64,000 nucleotides of DNA from Enoplosus armatus (lineage: Eukaryota; Chordata; Actinopteri; Centrarchiformes; Enoplosidae): the NCBI RefSeq assembly GCF_043641665.1, contig NC_092190.1, forward strand, positions 4,525,048-4,589,047. The letters run 5' to 3'. The translations under genes were made by a program, and so were the position numbers. The notes beneath the pieces are model-generated. The model searched no databases, was not told where the DNA came from, and saw only the letters and a list, made by a program, of their open reading frames with translations. Below, piece after piece: positions 12,711-25,500 of the stretch. The first letter of the stretch is position 1; every line of letters begins with the position of its first letter.

Positions 12711-13930
12711 CTGGAAAACACACAAATACACAGATAGTGAAATACAGAGCCATTTGACAGGTGCTTTTAGCTTAGCCAAGAGTATTTAGATATAAAAATG
12801 TAAAACTGTTCCAAGACCAGATCCAGTTGAGTACACATAATACTCAAAGACTTTCATAAGGATGAAGAGAGAAGCAGACGTCTGAACTAAAAGCTTTAAC
12901 GTCCAACTATGTATTGTTCAACTGTGGATGTAATCCACTGAGCTGTTTGCATTGTTGGGGAGAATCATCCAATTATGGATGAGACACAAACAAGTCCAGA
13001 AAAGCCCTCATGAACTCACACCTGTCACCATGATGCTGGGTAGGCCTACTGTTCATCGTTAGATGATAAAAAATTCATTACATTATTAATTGTGAGAGTT
13101 AATTACACATAAACATCTAATATCTTGAGTAATGAACAGTGTCCCATGTTGGCAAGACTCCAAATCAAGTGCTGATAAGATCTCCCTTTTTATTTATTTA
13201 TTTATGTTTTCTACTTTAAAATAAAGTGGTTTGGCTGCCATGTTTTAACATCATTTTAACAGGTCGACAAACCTTTGAACATTCGATACGATGGGAAAGT
13301 GTCATGAATCCCTGCCTGCCTGCCTCCGACCTCCCTGTGGGGAGTAACTAGAAACAAACAGGATTTCCCTGTGGGGAGCTATTAGTATTAGTCTCTCATT
13401 GCAAGACCACCACATCCTTTCTACCTTGTGGCAGTGCAAGAAATGTCTTCCACAACTGGTTAGAACGTATAAATGTTCCTTTAAGACAGATTTTTTTTCT
13501 AAATAGATCCATGTTTTTGCCCAGACTCTTCATCATCAGGATATATCTTCCTCGTCTCTTTCCTCATAAAGAGCAGGCGGGAGCAGAATGCAGTCATAAT
13601 CGCCAATGGGAGTATTTTTCCCTGTGGTCCACATGCACTGAGTCAGACTAATAAAGCAGTGAGCGACATTATTAATTCACCTGTCGCCAATTCAGTATGT
13701 AACCTTGTTGATCCATATGAACTTTTTCAAACTCAGGCTAATTGCAGCGTTATACTCTTTGAAACAGCTGGATACAAGATCACAAACCGTATCGTAAAAT
13801 ATATCGCTGGTATGTGGAGATAAATATGGATTCAGTTTTTACCATGTCTGGTCAGCAGAGCCTCAATAAAAAGCCACTGACTGTGAGTTTAGACATGTAC
13901 TGTACTGATTCAGCTGAAGGGGAAAGGGGG

Positions 13931-13976
<46 letters not shown>

Positions 13977-14266
13977 AAAAAAAACATTGTTGGCTCAAAC
14001 TGTGTCCACTAAGTCAAGCCTTTCAGAGTGAAATGATAGCTGTGGGATATCAATTGCATATTTCTCTATTAATGAGAATTTGGCCAGGGTTCATCTTGCT
14101 GTTGGAGAAATTCAGTTTGAACCCAGAATGAGAAGGAGGCATAACTAAATAATCCAGGACTCTCTTGGCTGGGGTTCTGATTTTGCACCATATGCCTTCG
14201 ATAATATCACTGCAGCGCTCTGCTCTGCTCGAGGAGATTTGAGGGGGGGGGGGGATAAAGAACAGG

Positions 14267-14302
<36 letters not shown>

Positions 14303-16401
14303 AAGGTAGACACATATGAAAAAGAGAGACAAAGGGAGGGAGATAGTTTGATGATGTCATGTTTTCCTCTGGTTAGAAGGGCTCGAGGTGCTTCAGAGCC
14401 GAGGGGGAATCGCTGATTACTTGAAGGGAAAAGGGTGTCTGGTGCCATAAGGGCAAAGGCACACACATACAGTCAATACACACTGCTGCACACATAGACC
14501 AGGGTCCCTTCAGGGTGACACGGGGTTCACCGGCGGCGCAAGGACTTCGATTAAATCCTAATCACTTTGGAGGAGTTTAATGATAACAAACACATGTCCG
14601 CCTACTCAGACGAAACACGGAGCGTCACGTCATGCTGACCTCCAGAAGTCACCAAGATAGGGTCGGTGAGTTGCTTTAAAGCGGCGTGGCCCCTGATATG
14701 AGCCATGACTAAGACCTTGTGCCGGTGCTGGAGCCGGGACAAAGGGAGGTGGCCCCGGCTGACGCTGACTCGCGTCGCGGAGCCGTCCAAAAGCCACAGG
14801 ATTTGTTGTTTAACGATTTTATTTTCAAGGGGCTGCGCGTGATGTGAAAAGTTCAGCAGACGCCGGCCGACCTGCCAGAGGAGCAGCGTATGGCCAAGCT
14901 CAAATGAAGGACAACCATAGCTGATGCAGTGTGTGGTGATATATGCAGGGAAAGTATGCAGGGGGAGAGTTCAGGTCGGGACAGCACATGCACCAAGGTC
15001 ATGCTGATTACCACTGCACAATACTCCCAGCTTTGGAGACTGATCATACCACGTTGCTAACTCTTAAAAACACTTGATGTTGCAGAAGTAGCAGCAAATT
15101 ATATCATATTTATATTCATTTGTAATAATAGTTAATGTATAAAAATGAAATATATATGTATAATAAAAATGTTACAAAACTGCACTAACGCCAATGGTGA
15201 GTATTACGTGATACCACCGGACATGGCTTTCAGTTTGCTTTCACGTCTTCATGTCAAGAGCGGACGGTGTTACAATGCAGGAGTGAAGATTTCTCCTGTT
15301 GGAGTTATTTTGGGTGAACAAAGCTGATCTAATGTGTCCGTTTTAGAAGAAAAGGGTCATAAAAGTCATGTTCTGTCAGGTGTCTGACAGTAAGCAAGGC
15401 CATAAAAAGCATTTGAACACTCCAACAAATGCTGTCAGCAATGCTCCTTGCATATCTGGGATCATTTGTTTTGTTTGCTGCCATAAATGGGTGCCGTCAG
15501 GAGGTCAAAGAATCAGCTTTGGATGTCCGTCCTTCAGAGTAAAACAAGGGCTTCTTTCTGACTTTTTGCATTAAGTATCTATATTTATATCTACTGTGAT
15601 AGAAAAATCCTTTAGGAAAACCAAGGAAATTGAATTAGAAGTCAGAATTAGAACTGGAAGTAGACAAGAGAGAGGACGTGCATTCACACACCTTGCTGTT
15701 TCTGCATATGGGTGAAGTCTTCAAACGTGAGGGTCCTCACAGGAGGTCTCCAGAAAGCATAGGTCTCCATGATCGCCTCCAGGCCAGTCCTGATAAACAG
15801 ACACACAAAGAGTGACAGAGATTCAGCACACAAAGAACAGCAGAATAGAAAAAGAACATGGGTTAATAATGGCCTCTGCATGTGTGTGTTGAGAGAGAGA
15901 TGGAGAGGGGAGAGTTTAATATTATGGGTCTTAGATTGGATTTTATTTCTTGTACTTAGTCTTACATGGTCTGGCTCCCGCTTACGTGGATGATCTGTTA
16001 ATTCCCTGAGAGCCTGGTCACTGCTGATGAGCTGTCCTGGCAGACGGGGCACTACTAGTTCCTGCCTCAAAATCCTGCCTCGTCACCACAGTTGACCGGA
16101 CCCTTTACTGTCCGGGCCCCCTCAGCTGTGGGGCCAAAGGATCTTGGCAGGAGCAGGCAGATTGATCATCGTCTTATTTTTATCTCACACAATCTGAATT
16201 TAATTTTTTTATAAACCTTCTGTTATCCTTGTTTTATGTTTGTGTGTGTGTGTGTGTGTGTGTTGAGATGGTTGAGAGACAGAATATTAGTGATTCAGAT
16301 AAGTTGAACAGAGAAAGGTCAATGCAGGTCAATATTTGTGTTTGTGAATGAGCGAGGGAGGTTGGTGGCAAATAAGCCAGACTGAATGAGAGAGTATCAG
16401 A

Positions 16402-16456
<55 letters not shown>

Positions 16457-19371
16457 AGAAACTGGAGTCCTGCTCGGAGGAAACTGGAGCCATTAAAAAG
16501 GAGCAGGTTTTTACTGGGCACATAAATCTGGGTGACGTTTCATCTTGAATCTGTACACGGTTCTCCTTCCTGCTTGATTTACTCCCCCCCCCCACCCCCT
16601 CGTCTCAGGGAAACCAGCGCCCGTCACTGCTCGCCATGTTATTTTAGGGCCACTAACTCCCTGGCCGTGGCAGCTCGTTAGTGCGCCACGCTAATCGGCC
16701 GGGCCCTCGCCATCACTGCGCTCATTCATACGGTCGCACTGCTGCGGGACCAAAACCCAACAAATGAGCTGTATCCCTCCGCTAGGCCATAAAGCCCGGT
16801 CACCAGACACAACTGACGACACCACCATAACTTCGAGCTTGGTTCTATATTAAGACGCTATTAAGAAAGTCAGCAAAAAGGAAAACAAGTTGGTGCTTAA
16901 TTTGAGAATTAGCAGCGCAGGTTTGCCCTTTCTATTAATTTTGAATTTCCCTTCAATGTGGAATTAGTTGGTAATGTTCCACAACAAAGAGGCTGCGTTC
17001 ACACTGCAGTCAATTGACTGATGACTGCGAATGTCACTCATATCCAATAGTAACATAAACTGAGTAATGTTTAAAAGACCCGCGTGGCAGAGCAACAAAA
17101 ACAAAAGATGTCACAGCTGCTTTAATGTCTGCAGCTTCTTGTTTCCAACACTTTTAGTTGCAGCTGTCGCCTTCCACTTTTGCATTTTGGCTAAAAAAGG
17201 ACAATTCAAGACAGTTGTTTCAGGGTAATTCAAGGTAAGTCTCCACTGCAGCAACTACTTCACTACTACATTTAGATTTAAAACGAGTGGCATTAAAGCA
17301 ATTCAAGCAAACCCACCAAACTGCACTTTAACTTCGAGTCAAGATGAAGATTTCCAAACACGTCATAGGTTGGTGTGTTAACAGGGAAATGTGTATAAAA
17401 TGATGCACACAACCATACTCCATCTGATCGAACTGTGCAGACAAAAAGTCTTAAATACAATGAATGTGTAACTACAAAACAAAGAGGCTGGAGCATTGAA
17501 ATTACTTGAAAGACGATTTTGAAGCACATTCGATGTAAATCAGAAATGGAGCTCAGTGAGAGTTCAGTAAGGGAGATTCTCTCTCCTACTCTTCTCCTCT
17601 CGGCTCCTGTCTGCTCACACACAAATATCCCATCAGTTTATTTTTGTAATATTTCGTGATGTACACTAAATGGATTGTCATAAAAATGACTGCATGATCT
17701 TACGTGACCTGGCAGCCGCAACCGGCAACGACAGAAAACACAAAAACAAAGCAGGAGAGCGACAGAGTGATCGACTGGGCAAAGACACACCATTCACTCC
17801 CATTAAAACACATTGGTCAGGATTTATGTTTACAAAATGGGATTAAGCTTTTCTTTCTATATGTCTTGCTCATTTACAAAACATACATTCCTAATTGACA
17901 GGTAAATCCAACCCTCTCTTTTAAATCACTGGAGAGTTTTCACAGATACTGAAGTATTGTGTGTGAGTTGAGGAGGCAGCATCAGTGTGATACAGGAAGT
18001 GAATGCAACTCGCCCCCTCCCTAAATAAAATTAAAAAGCAAATGTTGGCATGACTGCACACACCAACAGCTCACAGGAGCCAATCACAAATCAGATTACC
18101 ATCAATTTAAGTCAGCCAGCTGCACCTGACGCTGGTGCCAACATCCAACCACCACTGAGACTCCCTTCAAATCAATGATGTCGTCAGTCAGAGGTTGCTT
18201 TTATTTCTTTTTAAAGTTCCTACTTTTTGTACGATTTTTTTTCTTGGTGTAGGTTTCACCTGATGTGAAGCACATTCTCTTTTTGTATGAATAAATATAA
18301 ATAGATATATAAATAAAACATTATGATTATCATTCATTCATTTTCAACAGAAAATATGCAGGTTATTCTGTTCTGAGCCACATGGAAGGAAAGAAAATTT
18401 AAACTTCCAGCGGTTGTGTGAAATCCAATACAACAATTCATTGAATTTAAAAATACGGTATCTACAGTTACATGTTATGTTCAGCAGACACCCCAGGGAC
18501 GAACAGAATGTGACCAATTAAACTCCTAAATCACCATAATTATGCAAAAGCAGCAGTAAGAAGGTCAAGGGTCAGAGCCTCAGCTCTCTATCAATATTCA
18601 TGAATGATCAAAGATAAAAAAAAAAAGCAGCTCCCGACACAAAGCGTGAACGGCTGAGAAAGGCTGTTTAAGGTGACAGAAGCCCCGTTCTCACTCTGAA
18701 GTCTCTGAGGCTGCTCCAATCTGAAGAAAACAATTCCCAACAGAGCTGAAGGGAAGGAATCACCAGCTGTACGTGAGGATACCGGACAAATCTCTCATTC
18801 CCCGTTATCTTTTCATCTGTAGCTTTTCTGCAATGAAATTCTAATGCCAGTTCATAAATCAAACACTCTATTGTTTGAAAAACGAAAAAAGATGTCTCAA
18901 ATATCTGTGTGCCAATAATGCAGACCAGATGAGTGGGCTGCTTTCATGTGCGGAGGGCTCTGGTGGTTCAGTACACCCCGTCTCCTTCCTCCTCCTCCAC
19001 AAATGTTATACTGTATATGATAATTCAGAGACCGAGAGACAAATCAAGAGAAGAGGAGAGACAGATGAAGGAAAGAAGGCAGAAGGAAAGGACGAGAGGG
19101 CTTGTCTTTACTGACAAAGTCAAACATATTTCATAATATCAATAGCTTGCTCAAAAGGTGTGATGATCAGCAACATGATTCATGATTCAACAAGTGTCAA
19201 CGGCCAATAGCAGGGCTCTCTCTGGCTGACATCAGCACACCGGTATTGACAACACAGCTGATGCAACAGCTGACAGAGCGACGAAAGGTTCTGGCCAGTC
19301 AGGTTGTGTGTGTGTGTGTGTGTGTGTGCTGTTTGCTGTCAGTGCAACACCCCGTCTGTCTCTGCCTGCAT

Positions 19372-19416
<45 letters not shown>

Positions 19417-22400
19417 TATGCTGTGTATGTTGCTTCTTTGTGATGTTGATGAAAAGGGCTAAGATTCAACATGTCTTAAAGAATCCCGTTGGAGTCTCAT
19501 AGTGATTGACGCTGCGTGACTCCCTGGCTTCGCTGAGTGGTCTGGTGTCTGAGAATGTGGAGTGAAAGACCACGACTTCAGACAGTGTTAATAACCCTGC
19601 AGGCACGGGTTTTGGTGATTTGCAGGTCAAAAGATGTCTAGACGTCTAGGTTACATGTAAGCATTGTTTCCACAGGATTTTAATGGCTATATTTCAGTCT
19701 GTAGCAGGTCCTAAATATGTGTTGAAATGAATTTTATAGTTTTATGTAACTAGGCGTCTAAAAAAAGGCACAATTCACCACTTTTAACCAACCAGAATAT
19801 GTGTCTGCAGAAATGTGAAAAAAAAACGATTACACTTATTCCGATGGTGGATGTATACTTGTGTGTTAGGGGGTTACAGCTTAGCAATGGTACGTGGAGA
19901 TACGAACTGCCAGCGTATTCTTTCTCTGATGCTGGTAAAGATGGCTGATAATGAAACAACATAAAGTTAACTACAAACCCTCTGCTGCCTACGATCATTA
20001 TACCACACTAACTGAAAAAATGTAAATGGTACTTTGAGGCACACAAATAGAGCATGACATGTCCAACACATCTGTCTGGTGATGTGGTGGTAACACAGGT
20101 GAAATCTGACAATGATCTGCATTAATTCCTATTGTTTTTATTTGCATTTTGAGCACTTCACGCTCATCTCACGACATGAGCGAGACAGTGATAGAGCTAA
20201 AGAGAGGCAAGTGACCTCCTCTACCAGCGACTCTCTGTCTGAATGTGCTGCAGATCTGAAGGGTTCCTCTTGGCAACAGACAAAGCAGCTGTTTTTATGT
20301 GGAGCAGCATATGGTACGACTACCTTCAGAGGATTATTTCCATATTAAAAGGTCGCACAGAGTCACACTGTGGGGCAACATGAAAAAACACAGGAACCGG
20401 CTGTATTGTGCGGCTGCTCAGTCCGTAAGCAGACGCTGTGACAACAACGTACCTGTTTCTGCCAGAGTCCCGGAAGCCTTTGGCGAACGGGTTGCGGTCG
20501 ATCTTTAGTCTGGTGATCTGTGGACAGGAAGGAGATCTTTGTGATAATTGCAGCTTAAAATGAATTTGCGACACCTTTTCCAAAACACTTAAGCATTCCT
20601 ATATTCCTCGTTTGTTTCTGTTTGTTTTTTTTATCTAAATCACCTAGAAGGAAATGTTATTGGTTCTTACCACGTCGTGTAGTATTGCCCATTAGCTCCA
20701 TAATCCAAACGGGTAATAGTAAAAACTAGAATTAGAAATTATCTGTTTTGGTAAGTTTAATAATGGTTGATTTGAGAAGCACCACCTGAGAGGACAAGTT
20801 CTAGTGAGACAGTGTCCCCCACCGTAGTTAGAAGGAAACTTTGTTGAGACTGAGGCTCTATATTTATTTGACTTTGGCTTATAAAAGTGCTTCTGAATAT
20901 GAACTGAATATTTACACAGAAATCTGTGGTAAAATTGGTCATTCTCCTAATTCAACCAGTTTTTTTGTCTGGAAAAGTTGCAGGGATTTAGAAAAATTGC
21001 AAGATGACGCAGATTTTGCAGGGATTGTTTGAAACATACCTGTTGGTTCTGATAGGCGGTGACGGTGGTGAAGACGGTCTCAGGGAAGCTGAAGGTCTTG
21101 ACTCCCTCCCCGCTCGGCACTGGCTTGTTGGGAGACAGCTCGCTGCTGAAGTCCTTCCTGATGACATGAACACGAGGCTGATACTTGTGCATGGAGTGGA
21201 GGATGACCTGAAAATATGAAAGGAACGAAGGTGAAGTGCAGCTAATATTGTTAACATTGTTAACATTGTTTGCAGTGATGGTGTAGTCTGTCTAGTCACA
21301 CAGGTGGTACGAAATTTAAAAAATGTTCCCAGTCCTCCCTATCTTTGATCCCTTTAAAGTTGCAGTTAGGCAAAATAAAACATCCTATTCTCAATTCATA
21401 TTAAGGTGTTTTTGCTTGTTATACATAAAAATGACCAGAGAAAATATGGAAAGTGAAGATTATAATATGTCTTTAATGGCACAGTGACAAGTTGGATCAG
21501 CTTTCGGCATGTATTTGTGAAGGATTAGGGGTCAGCAAGTGAACTTGGTGAATGAAGGCCCTCATAAGTTTAGTAATATATGTGATGTGTGCCTCTAAAC
21601 TTTCTAGTTCAAGACAAAATACAAAACTTGAAAATTCCCCTCTGCGAACACACAATACATGCGAGTCCTTTGTAGCATCGCTTAGCTCGACTGACTCTGT
21701 GTCAGGGCTACGTGACATGAAGCGGAAACCGATGCAGGAGGGCCGAGGATTATTTCACAGCAGAGAGGAGGCGTCAGGCGGTGTCAGCCCCAGCCTCGCC
21801 TCGGGGCCTCGGTCTGCTCTTGATTAATCTGAGAGTGAGAAAACCTAACCAGAGCCAAACACCCCCCGACGCCCCCCAACAGGAGGGGTCATTTCAAACC
21901 AGGGCTGTGGGGGGAACAGCTCTGAGTATCAGAAACACTGCATCTAACGTTCCAGACCTCAAATCTGCTGCACAGATACACACAGATGCATGCATGTAAT
22001 CTGCAATCCTCATTTTCAAAAAACACAGTGTCTCCGTGTGCGCCGCTCAGCGTTTTCAGACACACTCTGCTCAGACAGCACCTGTCGATCACACAGCGGG
22101 GGCGGCGCTGTGGTGTCTTTTTCCTCGGCTGCTCAGTAGATGTTGCGCAAAATTGTGTTTTCCCAAAGAAACAAACGTCTCCTGGCTGCATGTCTCGGCA
22201 TCGGTTTTACACCGGGGAAAAAATACTTTCAGATCTTGTGGGATGCTTTCCTGCCGCTGTTCTTTCACTTGGTAAAACAGCCTTTTAAAAAATGGAAATT
22301 ACAGAAAGGAGCAGTTTCAATATGACTGCAGATCGGGACTGTTTATTTTCAGTGTCTATTTATTGTAGGTGGAAGTGCTCAAGCAAAATCCAGTTCTTTA

Positions 22401-22534
22401 ATCAATTAAATTAAATTCAATCTTTTTCTCACACCTCACTTCCTGTGTATCAGATGATTTCTGCCAGAAAAAAAGCTGCATGACAAACAGTGAATAGAAA
22501 AGCTTTCAGGAAGTGGATACAGGATTTTAAAATA

Positions 22535-22575
<41 letters not shown>

Positions 22576-25500
22576 CTGCTTTAGGGCCCAGAGGAGTCAT
22601 GCTTCTAGTCCCCAGTCGGCCCTGAGGTGATGTAAAGACAAAGCTGATCACACATCGACACGCTGAACTCAGAACAAACGGCCGAGAGGGCAGCCAGAGG
22701 ACATCAGCTGACAGTTGTTCACACTCAAATACAATTAGAGTAAATAAGAGATGTTTTCATTTTCAATAATGACGTTCTTTTAATCCCCTTTGAAAATCAT
22801 CTGGACACTCACACCCGAGAGACACCAACACATCCTGCGTGTAACGGCTATCGTGTGTATCTCCATAAAGTCAAATCAAATCAAATGTTGTTTATAAAGC
22901 ACATTTTACACCACAGTGTGGCCTAAATTGATTGTCAAACACGGTTAAAAACACTTTAATGATCATAGAAATTGTGCGATCAAAGCCATAAATCACACAG
23001 ACTGTGGTTTAATTCGTGGTGTTATCTTTTAACCTGTGAAATGACATCCTGTTACAGCTCTAGGTCACCAGTCGTGACCGTACTGACTGCACACGAGCAG
23101 GCCACACACATCACACATCACACAACGTTAAGTGAAAAACTGAACATCTCTGAGAGGTCAGATTCACCGGATGAAAGAAAAACAGGCAAATGCTTAAAGC
23201 AGACGATGTAGAAAGTTCTTGAGTGGAGTTTTGAACGATTTCGCACAGCAGCACTGATACGTCACAAAGCAATGGATCATTAACAACAAAGCAGCTTTGA
23301 AACAAAAGAGAAGCAACAAAGAAATATCTTGGCCGGTCCGGCCTGCCTCAGCGTTTTATTAGGTTTTCCCATAGACCAGCGAGGACAGACAGGAAATAGA
23401 CGAGAGCGACAGCGTGAGGCGGATCTGAACCCGCGAGGACCAAGCCTGAGGCCAACGAGTCCAGCCAGGCGGCGAGGCGTCCCAAAGACTAACAGCAAAA
23501 AGTGCTGTTAGCTTACGGCATGACATCCTCTGTGTACAAATGACATCAAGCTGCCTCAGTGCTTTTCAGTTGGTGTATGAAAGAGAACAAAGGCATGATG
23601 TTGCCTAGAAACAATGGTTCATATTTTATGAACTGATCATTTGATTTGTGTGTAAGATTTGAATCTGCATAAGAACAAGTATGTTTTCTTCTGGACTGAG
23701 GTTGAGTAGAAGTATAAAGTAGATAGTAAATGGAAATACTTAGAGGCCCAAAAATACTTGTTTTACAATCAGACTTTAACCATAAACGGCGTGGCCCGAC
23801 ATGAATACAATTATCCGCCAAAGTTAAAGCAGATTTGGTTCAAGCACTTGAGAGATTTCTGTTTTTGTGTTTTTGTCTGTGAGGTCCACACTGGTTTGAG
23901 GGGGGCGGGGCTAAGACGTAAAAACGTGATGTCACACGCTTTCATGTGCCGATCAAGATTTTATAACTTTAAATTGTTGTTTTTTAGACACAAATATACA
24001 ATGTTATAGAAAAGCACTACCTCTGCCCCTGATTGTTTTAGGACTTAGAGCAGTGGTTCTCAACCTGGGGGGTCGAGACCCACAAGGGGGTCGAAAGATA
24101 GTTTCTGGGGGTCGCCAGATGCTTGTGGGAAAAAAATAAATAAATTACATATTTTGAATAAAATAGCATTTTAGGCAGGGGAATGTTTTTGCATTGCATC
24201 ACCTGTATCAGTGATTTGATTTGCCTAGAACTCCAGAATCAAGAGTCAAAGTGTGCGTGCATATTAGTTCTTTGACACAAAAAGGGAGGGGGGGTCACGA
24301 TCACCGACCTGATTATTCTGGAGGGTCGCGACTAAAAAGGTTAAGAACAACTGACGTGGAGTACAAGTGCTCAAGTTTCTCTGTTTTGTTTTGTTTTTTT
24401 ACACCGAAGGAGAAGGCAAAGACTTGTGTGTCTTTCTGTCAAATGCTTTAATTAGATCACTTTTAATGGCAATAGTTTTATGTTGTACATGTGCAGTCAA
24501 CAGTTAAACCTGCAAATCTCATCACAAAATGACAAACTAGTGGAGGCCCTGTTTATCAGTCTGGATGTGCCGTCTAAGACATAATAAATATTGTTTTTTC
24601 TCACAGACTCTGCTTCTGTTGTGCGCTGTGACGTCTGATGATTCATGACATGTATTGCTGTCTGTTTCTGATGAGGCAGACATTTCACAACACCACAAGC
24701 CAGGAGGATGAGCGAGAAGTGGTGAGGTTTCCCACACAGGAAGCTCCAAAATTAATTTCCTTTGGCCTCTAAACCCCCCTCCAGGGAAACAAAGCCCTTA
24801 AACTGAGCAGCGGGAGAGGAAAGACAACCTCCCTTCACTCTGAGAGGGAGCACTGCATGTGAATCCTCGCCCACTAACACCCATATGTTATTACATTTGT
24901 CACCACCGAGCTGATTTGATCATCTGCAGAGCTGTGACAGAGCAGGAACCTGCCAGCCCCACGCAGCTCGTTACACTAAACTGGACGCCGCCATTTTGTC
25001 AAAGTGCTGGAGACATCACGGCACAGCTTTTCTAATCATCGCATCACCTGGCATCTCCGCGTTATGGCGAGCTCTGAGAGGAAATTGATTTGTAGCAGCT
25101 CCTCCTGCTCGTTCCAGCAGTATTTCAGACCGCAGCAATCAAAGCAGTCTCCTCTAAAACAGCTCGACAGTCATGACAGGAGGCATTTTGCTATCTTCCA
25201 CTGTTTTTAGACAATCAGATTGTGTGATTAAAAAAAGAAGAGAGCAGATCATCTCTCCATCAGCTATTGGAAGCAAATGGAGTTCACGCAGACCTGAGAC
25301 GCTCCTGCATTTGCTATTAATTCAATCTGCTTTAATTTCCACAAAAACACTGAATGAAACTCGAATTGATGCTCTGAGTAGCTTCACACATTTTGCGGAA
25401 AAGATTATATAAAGGGAGCTTTGAGTTATGAGATTCAGTTTCACTCAAAGTTTCCATTTTTCTGATTTTTATGATCTTTAAACGCTCAAGTTTAAGTTTT

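Larger units (their letters stand above)
12711..15691 (-). other. tbx15: tbx15 intron 7
   Basis: GT-AG intron of 2981 bp. It holds an (AT)20 tract, a G12 run next to a (GA)15 tract, and two blocks of mixed-sequence DNA with possible regulatory character (about 13555-13700 and 14500-14830). No nested gene was seen. Confidence 0.85.
15790..20452 (-). other. tbx15: tbx15 intron 6
   Basis: GT-AG intron of 4663 bp with a decayed LINE 3' end (about 15945-16225), (TG)n and (GA)n tracts, a GC-rich candidate regulatory block (16615-16815) and GT microsatellites at 19.3-19.4 kb. The rest is unremarkable AT-rich DNA. Confidence 0.85.

Noticed and set aside
14050..14466. Minus-strand open frame of 138 codons
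   Set aside because: Contains Ser-Leu repeats from the GA tract and Pro from the G-run; low complexity.
5928..19650. Palindromic tctagacgtctag at 5928-5940 and a related string near 19636
   Set aside because: Short palindromes recurring by chance in AT-rich DNA; no shared flanking sequence.
21241..21275. Repeated ttaacattg as a regulatory or transposon end
   Set aside because: Only about three short degenerate copies just inside intron 4; too little to support a call.
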